A program made the translations under genes and the position numbers. A stretch of 64,000 nucleotides of DNA from Anaerolineales bacterium (GTDB lineage: Bacteria > Chloroflexota > Anaerolineae > Anaerolineales > Villigracilaceae): NCBI GenBank assembly GCA_030834895.1, contig JAUQXA010000010.1, forward strand, positions 276,925-340,924, given 5' to 3'. Below the pieces are notes generated by a model that saw only the letters and a list, made by a program, of their open reading frames with translations, was not told the origin of the DNA and did not search any database. Within the stretch, counting starts at the first letter, position 1. Each line of letters starts with the position of its first letter. This document shows positions 42,169 to 50,021 of the stretch, in pieces.

Positions 42169-43884
42169 ATGTCTGAAATTGACCTCAGTCCGCTGAAACC
42201 TGCAATTCAGTCCTTTGTTCCGCTTGGGCGTTCGGGTCTGCTTCCTGCCTTGCACGCCGCGCAAAAAATCTATGGCTGGCTTCCGCAGGAAGTTGCCGCT
42301 GAAGTCGCAAGGGTGTTGCGCGTCCCGCTTGCGGACGTTCATGGCGTCATCGAGTTTTATTCGCTTTTTTACAACGGACCTGTCGGCAGGAAATTTATCC
42401 GCGTTTGTACCGACCCAGCCTGTGCACTTAAAGGTGCAGATGAATTGCTTGATCATCTTTGCAAACACTATGGTGTGGAGCCGGGCGGGACTACCCCTGA
42501 CCTGACCCTGACCCTCGAGCGAAGTCCATGCCTGGGGCTTTGCGAACATGCCCCAGCCGCGCTTGTGGACAATTGCGCTGAGACAAACATCTCGCCTGAT
42601 TACCGCTCTTTTGACACATGCACTCCAAGGTCGCTGGTCTATGGCACGATCCGCGAGTTGACCGGCAACTGCGGAAACGGTACGACCACACTGGAAAAAT
42701 ATGGCGAGTACACCGCCTACCAAAAAGCGCTGACCATGACTCCCGATGATGTGATTGCAGAAACCGATAAAGCCTCTGGTTTGGTCGGACGCGGCGGCGC
42801 AGCATTCCCAACGGGAATCAAATGGGGCAGTGCGGCAAAAATCGAGGCGGACCAAAAATATATCGTCTGCAATGCGGATGAGTCCGAACCGGGAACGTTC
42901 AAAGATCGCATCCTTTTGCTTGATGATCCGCATCGAATCATCGAAGGAATGTGCATTGCCGCCTATGCCATCAATTCGAACAAAGGCTATATTTATATTC
43001 GTGGGGAATATCCGTACATTGTGCCAGTCCTCGAAAACGCATTAGACGAAGCGCGTGCGGCTGGTTATTTGGGAGAACACTTTGACATCGAAATCCGCGT
43101 CGGCGCTGGTGCCTATATTTGTGGCGAGGAGACCGCGCTGTTTGAATCGATCGAAGGGAAGCGCGGTTTCCCGCGTGTGAAGCCGCCCTTCCCGACGACG
43201 AGCGGTCTGTTCGGCAAGCCGACTGTCATTAACAATGTGGAAACGCTGTGCAACCTGCCGCTGATTATTTCCAAAGGTTCCGCCGAATATCGCAAACTAG
43301 GCACTGAAATGTCACCAGGTCCCAAACTCTTTTGTGTTTCGGGCGATGTTGAAAAGCCTGGGTTGTACGAAGTTCCGTTTGGCGTGACTTTGCGCGAACT
43401 GCTTGAAATGGCAGGCGGTCCTTCGACTGCGCTCAGGACGGACGGAAAAAAACTCAAAGCCGTCCTGTTTGGTGGCGCGGCGGGAGCATTTGCCACGTCC
43501 GAGCATTTGGATGTCAAGTTGACCTTTGAAGATTTGCGCGCGGTGGGACTCCCGCTTGGTTCAGGCGTGGTGATGGTTTTCGACGAGACCCGCGACCTCC
43601 GCGATGTGTTGAAGCGGTTGGGGAAATTCTTCGCGCATGAATCCTGCGGGAAATGCTATCCCTGTCAAATGGGAACCCAGCGTCAAATGGAAATCCTCGA
43701 CAGACTTGCGGAGGGTAGACTCATCGAAGGTGACGCTGCCCGCTTGCAAGATGTCGGCTGGACGATGACCGAGTCGAGTCTGTGCGGTCTGGGCCAGACA
43801 GCGGCGAGTGCAGCGCTGTCGGCGATGAAATTGTGGCCGGAAATCTTTGTCGAAGGTCAAAGGTCGAAAGTCACTGAACGATGA
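42169..43884 (+). CDS. NuoE-NuoF fusion: NADH-oxidising diaphorase subunit
   Basis: A 571-residue fusion. Residues about 1-160 are NuoE-like, with the [2Fe-2S] cysteines in CTDPACAL and CLGLCEHAP. The rest is NuoF: NADH/FMN site [46 protein letters not shown], and the [4Fe-4S] ligands in [12 protein letters not shown] plus the later SLCGLGQ. With the Fe-S protein and FdhA downstream it would couple formate oxidation to NAD. The start was placed at MSEIDLSP, seven bases behind GGAG. Residues about 417-424 (STALRTDG) come from a palindromic repeat, and the last ten codons overlap a 14-bp hairpin. Confidence 0.93.
   Translation: MSEIDLSPLKPAIQSFVPLGRSGLLPALHAAQKIYGWLPQEVAAEVARVLRVPLADVHGVIEFYSLFYNGPVGRKFIRVCTDPACALKGADELLDHLCKHYGVEPGGTTPDLTLTLERSPCLGLCEHAPAALVDNCAETNISPDYRSFDTCTPRSLVYGTIRELTGNCGNGTTTLEKYGEYTAYQKALTMTPDDVIAETDKASGLVGRGGAAFPTGIKWGSAAKIEADQKYIVCNADESEPGTFKDRILLLDDPHRIIEGMCIAAYAINSNKGYIYIRGEYPYIVPVLENALDEARAAGYLGEHFDIEIRVGAGAYICGEETALFESIEGKRGFPRVKPPFPTTSGLFGKPTVINNVETLCNLPLIISKGSAEYRKLGTEMSPGPKLFCVSGDVEKPGLYEVPFGVTLRELLEMAGGPSTALRTDGKKLKAVLFGGAAGAFATSEHLDVKLTFEDLRAVGLPLGSGVVMVFDETRDLRDVLKRLGKFFAHESCGKCYPCQMGTQRQMEILDRLAEGRLIEGDAARLQDVGWTMTESSLCGLGQTAASAALSAMKLWPEIFVEGQRSKVTER
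43418..43440. repeat. CCTTCGACTGCGCTCAGG repeat inside nuoEF
   Basis: 23 bp identical to intergenic 38985-39007, translated as part of the segment [13 protein letters not shown]. Relatives of NuoF have only a short turn at this place between the glycines and the Lys-Leu-Lys-Ala strand. Confidence 0.75.
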
Positions 43885-43896
43885 CCTTTGACCTTC
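43852..43896. repeat. GAAGGTCAAAGGTC inverted repeat across the nuoEF stop codon
   Basis: Perfect 14-bp arms at 43852-43865 and 43883-43896, with a 17-base loop. The nuoEF stop codon lies at the base of the right arm, so the final codons and the stop belong to the element. Confidence 0.65.
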
Positions 43897-43923
43897 AACT
43901 TTTGACTCAAAACAGGTGAACTC

Positions 43924-44610
43924 ATGGCAATTACATTTTTATTGGATGGCAGTGAAGTCTCAGCGGAAGATGGAAAAACCCTCCTCGAAGCCGCGCGCGA
44001 GAACGGAATCGAGATTCCCACCATTTGCTTCCACAAGGCGACAACGGCGAACGCGCTTTGTCGAATCTGCGTGGTGGAGGTGGAGGGGATGAGATTGCTC
44101 CAACCTGCTTGCATCGTCAAGGCGGGAACAGGCATGAAGGTCCAGACGCGAAGCGAGAGAGTTGTCCGCACGCGCCGCACGATTCTGGAAATGCTCACCT
44201 CCACGATGGACTTGTCCGAATCCCCTGAAATCCAAAAGATGATGCGGGAATACGGCGCGGACGCAAATCGCTTCCCGGATTCACATCGCCGTGTATCAGA
44301 AATCAAAGATGACAATCCGATGTACGTTCGCGACTACTCGAAGTGTTTGTTGTGTTGGCGTTGTGTGCAGGTCTGCGCGTACGATGCGCAATACACCTTC
44401 GCTATCAATTTCAGCGGGCGCGGATTTGAAACCCAGATTGGCACGTTCTACGACAGGGCGATTCCCGAAACGTCGTGCGTGTTGTGCGGGCAATGTGTTG
44501 CCGTCTGCCCGACGGGTGCACTCAAACCCAAGCGTGAATTTTTGCTGGAGCAGGGGATGACCCCGCAGCAGATCGGCGTCCTCAACAGCGGACGGAAAAA
44601 GAGAAAATAA
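43924..44610 (+). CDS. Iron-sulfur subunit, HoxU/NuoG N-terminal-like
   Basis: A 228-residue electron-transfer protein. The N-terminal [2Fe-2S] domain has [20 protein letters not shown] and a later Cys in QPACIV; a HisCys3 cluster region follows (HRR with nearby residues less clear), then two [4Fe-4S] sets, [11 protein letters not shown] and [15 protein letters not shown]. It would bridge FdhA and NuoEF. It lies 39 bp behind nuoEF and one base before the DMT transporter gene. Confidence 0.9.
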   Translation: MAITFLLDGSEVSAEDGKTLLEAARENGIEIPTICFHKATTANALCRICVVEVEGMRLLQPACIVKAGTGMKVQTRSERVVRTRRTILEMLTSTMDLSESPEIQKMMREYGADANRFPDSHRRVSEIKDDNPMYVRDYSKCLLCWRCVQVCAYDAQYTFAINFSGRGFETQIGTFYDRAIPETSCVLCGQCVAVCPTGALKPKREFLLEQGMTPQQIGVLNSGRKKRK

Positions 44611-44611
44611 C

Positions 44612-45445
44612 GTGGGATATCTGGCAATCTTCTTTGGTTTTTCATGCGCGGTCATCTGGGGTGCGGCGGACTTCAGTGGCGGGATGGCTGTCAAGCGCAC
44701 CAATCCGTACGGGGCGGTGATTGCGGCGCACGGCATCAGTCTGGTGTTGCTTTTGATTCTGGCCGTCATCATGCGCGAGCCTTTGCCTCCCGCCTCCGAT
44801 TTGTTGTGGGGATGTGTAGCAGGTGTTGGCGGCGGCATGGGGTTGACTTTGCTTTACCGGGCGCTGGCTTTTGGACAGATGGGCATTGCCTCGCCTGTCT
44901 CGGCGTTGATTGCAGCGGGACTGCCGGTTTTGGTCGGTACATTTTCCGAGGGATTTCCCGGCATTCTCATTTGGATTGGATTTGCTTTGGCGCTGGTAGC
45001 GGTCTGGCTGGTCTCTGGCGGAGTAGGTGTGAAGCTGGAGGTTGATAAACTCCTCCTGCCGCTTTTATCGGGCGTGGGTTTTGCGGCCTTCCTGATCTTT
45101 CTCGACCGCGGGAGCGGACAATCCATCCTCTGGCCGTTGATTGCGACTCGCGTTTCCTCCATCTCCAGCCTGTTGATTTTTTCGACGGTTACCCGCCAAT
45201 CCTGGATCCCAACCCGCGATAGTTGGGTTGCCATCATCTTGAGCAGCATCCTGGATTCGAGTGGCAATGCCTTATATGCCCTGTCTGCCCAGTTGGGACG
45301 TATGGACGTCGCGGCAGTGCTCGCTTCGCTTTACCCCGGCTCGACGGTTTTGCTGGCCTGGTTTATCTTGAAGGAGCGCATCACGCCGCTGCAAATGATT
45401 GGCATTGTGATTGCGTTGGCAGCGATTGTGCTGATTACGATTTGA
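44612..45445 (+). CDS. EamA/DMT-family transporter
   Basis: A 277-residue membrane protein with about ten hydrophobic segments in two EamA halves: the first begins [20 protein letters not shown], the second has [20 protein letters not shown], a classic EamA ending. It starts with GTG one base after the Fe-S subunit. Its presence within a formate dehydrogenase operon is unexpected; formate transport is not a known role of this family, and an amino acid or metabolite exporter is the usual role. The stop codon is the first base group of the DUF559 cassette. Confidence 0.85.
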   Translation: MGYLAIFFGFSCAVIWGAADFSGGMAVKRTNPYGAVIAAHGISLVLLLILAVIMREPLPPASDLLWGCVAGVGGGMGLTLLYRALAFGQMGIASPVSALIAAGLPVLVGTFSEGFPGILIWIGFALALVAVWLVSGGVGVKLEVDKLLLPLLSGVGFAAFLIFLDRGSGQSILWPLIATRVSSISSLLIFSTVTRQSWIPTRDSWVAIILSSILDSSGNALYALSAQLGRMDVAAVLASLYPGSTVLLAWFILKERITPLQMIGIVIALAAIVLITI

Positions 45446-45480
45446 CCTATCCCCCGACCCCTTCCCTGGCAGGGAAGGGG
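45443..45480. repeat. Left end of the DUF559 cassette: inverted repeat and hairpin
   Basis: TGACCTATCCCCC (45443-45455) is the exact reverse complement of 45947-45959. It is followed by a 10-bp hairpin, CCCCTTCCCT-GGC-AGGGAAGGGG. Confidence 0.75.
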
Positions 45481-45493
45481 AGGAGTCGACCTT

Positions 45494-45868
45494 ATGCCTG
45501 TAAAGAATATCGTAATTGGACAGGGCGTCTCGAATGACATGTACTTGCGAGCAAAGGAACTGAGAAGGCAGATGACGCCCGCTGAAAAGGTTTTGTGGGA
45601 GAAATTGCGGGCCAATCGGCTGAGCGGTTTGCACTTTCGACGACAGCAAGTCATTGATCGATTTCTCGTCGACTTTTACTGTCACCAGCATGAATTGATA
45701 GTTGAAGTGGATGGCGACATTCATGATCTTCAACAGGAATATGATTTGGAACGAGAATTGTATTTAACTGCGCGTGGATTTCGGATTTTGCGCTTTCGGA
45801 ATGAGGAGGTCGAAAGCAATTTACAGGATGTTTTGAGAAAGATTTTGGAAACTTGTAGAGTCACCTAA
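45494..45868 (+). CDS. DUF559 endonuclease-like protein
   Basis: A 124-residue protein of the DUF559 family (Vsr-like restriction-endonuclease fold). The N-terminal YLRAKELRRQMTPAEKVLWE and the core HFRRQQVIDRFLVDFYC, LIVEVDGDIHD, then GFRILRFRNEEV are typical; Asp and Glu of VDF and VEVDGD would form the metal site. It lies between the DMT transporter and fdhA and is enclosed by inverted repeats and G/C-tract hairpins at both sides, as if it were a mobile cassette. Its biochemical function in this family is not established. Confidence 0.88.
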   Translation: MPVKNIVIGQGVSNDMYLRAKELRRQMTPAEKVLWEKLRANRLSGLHFRRQQVIDRFLVDFYCHQHELIVEVDGDIHDLQQEYDLERELYLTARGFRILRFRNEEVESNLQDVLRKILETCRVT

Positions 45869-45959
45869 CCCCCGGCCCCCTCCGAAGGGAAGGGGAGTCA
45901 AGATCTTCCGCCCTCGCTCCCCCTTTCCTCCTAGGAAAGGGGGCTGGGGGGATAGGTCA
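45869..45959. repeat. Right end of the DUF559 cassette: two hairpins and inverted repeat
   Basis: An imperfect G/C-tract hairpin directly behind the DUF559 stop, then an 11-bp hairpin CCCCCTTTCCT-CCT-AGGAAAGGGGG (45919-45943), then GGGGGATAGGTCA (45947-45959), the mate of the left end. Confidence 0.75.
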
Positions 45960-45972
45960 GGAGCTTTAGTTT

Positions 45973-48171
45973 ATGATTACACCCGACCGAATCGTCACCA
46001 CCACCTGTCCTTATTGTGGTGTGGGTTGCAATCTGGAGTTGCACGTCAAGGATGACCACATCTTCAAGGTCACCTCGCCGTTTGATTCCCCTGTCAATCA
46101 CGGTAACTTATGTGTGAAGGGACGTTTTGGCTACGACTATGTCTATCATCCCAAGCGGGTGACAGTGCCGATGGTGAGGAGATACCTTTTAGACGATAGA
46201 CCATTGACAATAGACCGCAGCCAATTCCCATCGTCCATTGTCAACGGTCCATCGTCGTCCGATTGGGTTGAAACCTACTGGGACACCGCGCTCAACATCG
46301 TCGCCGACAACCTTGTGAAAATCTACAAGCGCGATGGCTCGGATGCAATGGCGGTTTATGCCTGCGCCAAAGCCACCAACGAGGATAACTACCTCCTGCA
46401 AAAAATGTACCGTGCCATTTTCCGCACCAATAACGTGGACCATTGCACGCGCTTATGCCACGCGGGTTCGGTGGTTGCGCTGCAACAGGCGGTGGGTTCT
46501 TCGGCGATGAGCAACACCGCTTCGCAGGTGCTTCAAAATGACGTGTTTATCGTGACAGGCTCGAACACAACCGAGAATCATCCCATCATTGCCTTGCAGA
46601 TGAAGGAAGCTGTCCGCAAGCACGGGGCGAAGATGATTGTCGTCGACCCACGCCGCATCGAGTTGGTTGACTTTGCCGAACTGTGGCTTCCGCTCAAGCC
46701 CGGGACAAACGTCCCCGTTTTCTCGGCAATGGCACATGTCATTGTCAAAGAAAATCTGGTCAACTGGGACTTTGTCAAATCACGCACCGAGGGTAGCGCC
46801 GAGTTTATCGAGTCTCTTGAAAAATTCACACCCGAATACGCCGAACAAATTTCAGGTGTGCCAGCGGGCGATATCCGCAAGGGGGCGCGGTTGTATGCAA
46901 ATGCCAAGAACGCGGCAATCTATTGGGGCATGGGCATCTCTCAACTTTCGCATGGGACAGCCAGCGCAATGGCACTCATTCACCTTGCGTTTCTCACGGG
47001 ACATGTCGGGCGCGACGGCACGGGACTGAATCCCCTGCGTGGGCAAAACAACGTGCAGGGCGCGAGCGACATGGGTTGCATGCCCTTTCATTATCCCGGC
47101 TATATGCGGGTGGACAACGAGGCCAATGCCGCCAAATGGGAGCAGGCTTGGAACGTCCCCGCAGGCGGACTCTCGCGCAAGCTGGGTCTGACCACCACCG
47201 AGATTTTGAGTCACGCGCATGCGCAAGCAGGCGGCATCCGCGCGCTGTACATTATGGGCGAGAACCCGATGATGTCCGAGCCGAACTTGAACGAGACGCG
47301 CAAACACATGGAGCAGCTTGAGTTCCTCGTGGCGCAGGATATTTTCCTCAACGAATCGGCCGCCTTTGCGGATGTCTTCCTGCCCGCCACGCCCTTTGCC
47401 GAAAAGGACGGGACTTTCTCCAACACCGACCGCCGTGTTCAGCGAGTCCGCGCCGCGCATCCTCCGCGAGGACAAGCGCGAGTGGACTGGCAAATCATCT
47501 GCGACCTTGCCCTGCGACTCGAATCGCGGTTGGGGCTTGATTCTGCCAAATGGGATTATTCCACCCCCGAGCAGATTCTGCGTGAGATGGCGGACGTCAA
47601 CCCCGATTACGCCGGCGTGACCTATGACCGCATCGACAAAATCGGTTTGATCTACCCCGTGCCTGACCTGACCCACCCCGGCACGCCGACCCTCTTCACC
47701 GAATCTTTCCCGCGCGGACTTGGCAAGTTCCACCCGCTGGATTATGTCCCCGCGATGGAATCTGTGGACGATGAATATCCCTTCATCCTCACCACGGGGC
47801 GTGTGCTCGAACACTGGCACGGTGGCTCGATGACGCGCAACTCATCGCTCGATGAAGCTTTCCCCGAAGCCCGCGTGGAGATTCATCCCGCCGACGCCGA
47901 CATCCACGGCATCCGCAACGGTGACCCGGTCAAAGTCCAGAGCAGGCGCGGCGAGGTGGTTCTGCGGGCAACTGTCACAGAGAAGACAACCGTCGGCGTG
48001 GTTTTCATCCCCTTCCACTTTGTCGAAGCCGCTGCTAACCTGCTGACCAACGATGCCCTCGACCCGCAGGCAAAAATCCCCGAGTTCAAAGCATGTGCCG
48101 TGCAGATCTTCCCTGCGAGGGAGGATGAGTTAGAGAATCCCGAAGCGGTGGTGAAAAGAGGAAGATATTAA
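45973..48171 (+). CDS. fdhA: Formate dehydrogenase catalytic subunit, Mo/W-bis-MGD
   Basis: A 732-residue molybdopterin oxidoreductase. The [4Fe-4S] site is CPYCGVGCNLEL with a later Cys in NLCVKGR. The metal ligand is Cys in HCTRLCHAGSV (no selenocysteine). Further marks are GMGISQLSHGTASAM, LRGQNNVQGASDMG and the C-terminal domain with TGRVLEHWHGGSMTRNS, as in FdhF/FdsA. Residues about 74-95 are encoded by a repeat pair at 46192-46256 and have no counterpart in relatives. With NuoEF and the Fe-S subunit it would make an NAD-linked cytosolic formate dehydrogenase. Confidence 0.93.
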   Translation: MITPDRIVTTTCPYCGVGCNLELHVKDDHIFKVTSPFDSPVNHGNLCVKGRFGYDYVYHPKRVTVPMVRRYLLDDRPLTIDRSQFPSSIVNGPSSSDWVETYWDTALNIVADNLVKIYKRDGSDAMAVYACAKATNEDNYLLQKMYRAIFRTNNVDHCTRLCHAGSVVALQQAVGSSAMSNTASQVLQNDVFIVTGSNTTENHPIIALQMKEAVRKHGAKMIVVDPRRIELVDFAELWLPLKPGTNVPVFSAMAHVIVKENLVNWDFVKSRTEGSAEFIESLEKFTPEYAEQISGVPAGDIRKGARLYANAKNAAIYWGMGISQLSHGTASAMALIHLAFLTGHVGRDGTGLNPLRGQNNVQGASDMGCMPFHYPGYMRVDNEANAAKWEQAWNVPAGGLSRKLGLTTTEILSHAHAQAGGIRALYIMGENPMMSEPNLNETRKHMEQLEFLVAQDIFLNESAAFADVFLPATPFAEKDGTFSNTDRRVQRVRAAHPPRGQARVDWQIICDLALRLESRLGLDSAKWDYSTPEQILREMADVNPDYAGVTYDRIDKIGLIYPVPDLTHPGTPTLFTESFPRGLGKFHPLDYVPAMESVDDEYPFILTTGRVLEHWHGGSMTRNSSLDEAFPEARVEIHPADADIHGIRNGDPVKVQSRRGEVVLRATVTEKTTVGVVFIPFHFVEAAANLLTNDALDPQAKIPEFKACAVQIFPAREDELENPEAVVKRGRY
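46192..46256. repeat. GTCCATTGTC inverted repeat inside fdhA
   Basis: 24-bp arms at 46192-46215 and 46233-46256 pair at 21 of 24 positions; the three mismatches are all A/G. It encodes a Pro/Ser/Asp-rich insert of about 22 residues. Related text lies at 911-927. Confidence 0.75.
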
Positions 48172-48175
48172 TAGC

Positions 48176-48208
48176 AGACCTCGGAGGTTTCGAAAACCTC
48201 CGAGGTCT
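48176..48208. terminator. Palindromic terminator between fdhA and the TIR-TPR gene
   Basis: Perfect 15-bp arms starting AGACCTCGGAGG (48176-48190, 48194-48208) with a three-base loop. Each arm holds ACCT-CGG-AGGT. It lies between convergent genes and probably stops both transcripts. Same design as 4601, 32797, 37412 and 56653. Confidence 0.65.
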
Positions 48209-48212
48209 TAAT

Positions 48213-49889
48213 TCACTCACCCACAAGTTTTTTGAAGCGCGGGTCGTCCCGAATGTTTTCAAGGTCAGGGTCTTGACGTGCCCATTCTTTTGATTCACCT
48301 TTTTCAAAAGCAATTTTTAGCAAGTTGAGCGATTCTTCTGTGTTCCCGCAGAGCACCTCGAAACAGGCTTGATTGTATTCGGTATCGGATTTAGCAAACT
48401 TGCGTGCCCGGACTTCATGTTCTCTGGCTTCGTCATCTTTCCCTATCTTTTTCAATAGACCAAAGAGAGACATTTGCGTTAAGCCGTCATCGGGCTGTAG
48501 TTTAATTGCTTGCTTGAAATCTTGTTGAGCCAATTCGAGATTTTCCAATATTTGATAAACAAGCCCTCGTTGTCGGTAAAGTTTGGCACTGTCAGGATTA
48601 ACACGGATAGCATCTGTAAGAACCGTAATGGCTTCCTGCCATTTTCCTTGATCGAAATATAATTGTCCCAAATTGATGTAGGCTATGTCCAGAGACATGT
48701 CCCCTGACGGAAATGCCTTGCTAAGTTCGATTGCTTTGCGATAGGCGGCTTCGGCGTCGCTGTAGCGTTTCAGATTCTCATTAGATAATAGGTTACCCAG
48801 ATTGTTGTAGGCGGTAGTATACGACGGATTGATTTCGATAGCTTTGTGATAGGCGGCTTCGGCATCGTCGTAACGGTTCAGGCTCTGTAACAGGTTGCCT
48901 AAGTTGTAGTAGGCAGTGGCGTGTGATGGGTTGAGTTCGATGGCTTTGCAATAGGCGACTTCCGCGTCTTCGTAGCATTTCAGGTTTTCATCAGATAAGA
49001 GGTTGCCTAAGTTGTAGTAGGTGGTGGCGTACAGCGGATCGAGTTCAATAGCTTTGTAAAAGGCTGATTTGGCATCGTCGTAGCGTTTCAGGTTCTCGTG
49101 AAAAAGTAAGCCCAAGTTGTTATAGGCGGTGGCGTAGGAGGGATTGAGTTCGATGGCTTTGCGATAGGCGGCTTCGGCTTCGTCGTTGCGTTTCAGGTCG
49201 CTCAATATAATTCCCAAATTGTTATGGGCGGCGTCAAGGTCTGGTTCAAGGCGGAGCGCTTCTGTATAGCAGCGAATGGCTTCATCGAAGTTCTTTGCCT
49301 CTTGCAGTGAATACGCGCGTTCAAACCATTGTTCAGCAGTGAGTTGCTGACTTTCAACTTGCGGGGCTTCTTTTGCCAGAGACTTTGTTGTTTTGCTTGC
49401 TAACCTTGTTTCTGCGCTGACTTCGCGCGAACGTGTATCTTCGAGCGCGACATTGAGAAAACGCGTACGAAGTTTTTCCATCGCGTCGAAGAAATAATCG
49501 GCGTAAAGGCGTAACCCGTTGTAAGTGTTTAGCATGGCAAGATTTCCAGACAAGGCTTGAATGGTTGTGGGGCTGCCAAAGTCAAATCCCTCCATCATCA
49601 GCGGGACGATATTTCTTTTCAATTCAATGGCGGCTTCAATTTCGCGCCTTAGCCAATCGCCTGGCTCGCTGCATCGCTCCAGCGCGGAAGGCGAGAGAAT
49701 CACCACGAAATGCACATGTGACTCGATGTTTTCAAGGATGACCTTTTCAAAATTCCCGCTGTCTATGCTCTGGTAATCAAAGAAAGCGTCGTAACCGTGT
49801 GCCGTCAAATCCTGATAGACAGCAAGCGCGGTGTAAAAATTCGTGCGTCTGTAACTGATAAAAACGGTCTTTTCAATGCGCCCCGGCAT
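48213..49889 (-). CDS. TIR-domain protein with TPR repeats
   Basis: A 558-residue protein. Residues about 1-140 are a bacterial TIR domain (VFISYRRTNFYTALAVYQDL, FFDYQSIDSGNF) with a Glu in DWLRREIEAAIEL at the place of the NADase catalytic Glu. A linker (about 140-185) leads to about nine TPRs, several of the very regular form YNLGNLL plus YDDAEAAYHKAIEINPS. TIR domains of this kind often cleave NAD or signal in phage defence; here neither is proven. It lies next to another TIR gene of the same strand. Confidence 0.88.
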   Translation of the reverse strand: MPGRIEKTVFISYRRTNFYTALAVYQDLTAHGYDAFFDYQSIDSGNFEKVILENIESHVHFVVILSPSALERCSEPGDWLRREIEAAIELKRNIVPLMMEGFDFGSPTTIQALSGNLAMLNTYNGLRLYADYFFDAMEKLRTRFLNVALEDTRSREVSAETRLASKTTKSLAKEAPQVESQQLTAEQWFERAYSLQEAKNFDEAIRCYTEALRLEPDLDAAHNNLGIILSDLKRNDEAEAAYRKAIELNPSYATAYNNLGLLFHENLKRYDDAKSAFYKAIELDPLYATTYYNLGNLLSDENLKCYEDAEVAYCKAIELNPSHATAYYNLGNLLQSLNRYDDAEAAYHKAIEINPSYTTAYNNLGNLLSNENLKRYSDAEAAYRKAIELSKAFPSGDMSLDIAYINLGQLYFDQGKWQEAITVLTDAIRVNPDSAKLYRQRGLVYQILENLELAQQDFKQAIKLQPDDGLTQMSLFGLLKKIGKDDEAREHEVRARKFAKSDTEYNQACFEVLCGNTEESLNLLKIAFEKGESKEWARQDPDLENIRDDPRFKKLVGE

Positions 49890-50021
49890 GTTTGCTCTCC
49901 TTTGCGGGGATTATACCGCGCCCCCTCCGTCCGTTGGACACCCACCACTCGCTGCGCTTCGGGTGCAACGTCCCCCAAATTCCGCAAGCCGGAATTTGGG
50001 GGAGGGCAGGGTGGGGGCTTC
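49890..50021. repeat. Repeat-filled gap between the two TIR genes
   Basis: The 132-bp gap holds a perfect 13-bp hairpin CCCCCAAATTCCG/CGGAATTTGGGGG (49972-50002, loop CAAGC), preceded by CACCCACCACTCGCTGCG-CTTCGGGTG. No promoter was evident. Confidence 0.65.

Noticed and set aside
44612..45445. DMT transporter as a formate channel
   Set aside because: The sequence is EamA type, with no FocA-like features; only its position suggested it.
45973..48171. Selenocysteine in formate dehydrogenase
   Set aside because: The metal-ligand position is a normal Cys codon (HCTRLCH) and no in-frame TGA is read through.
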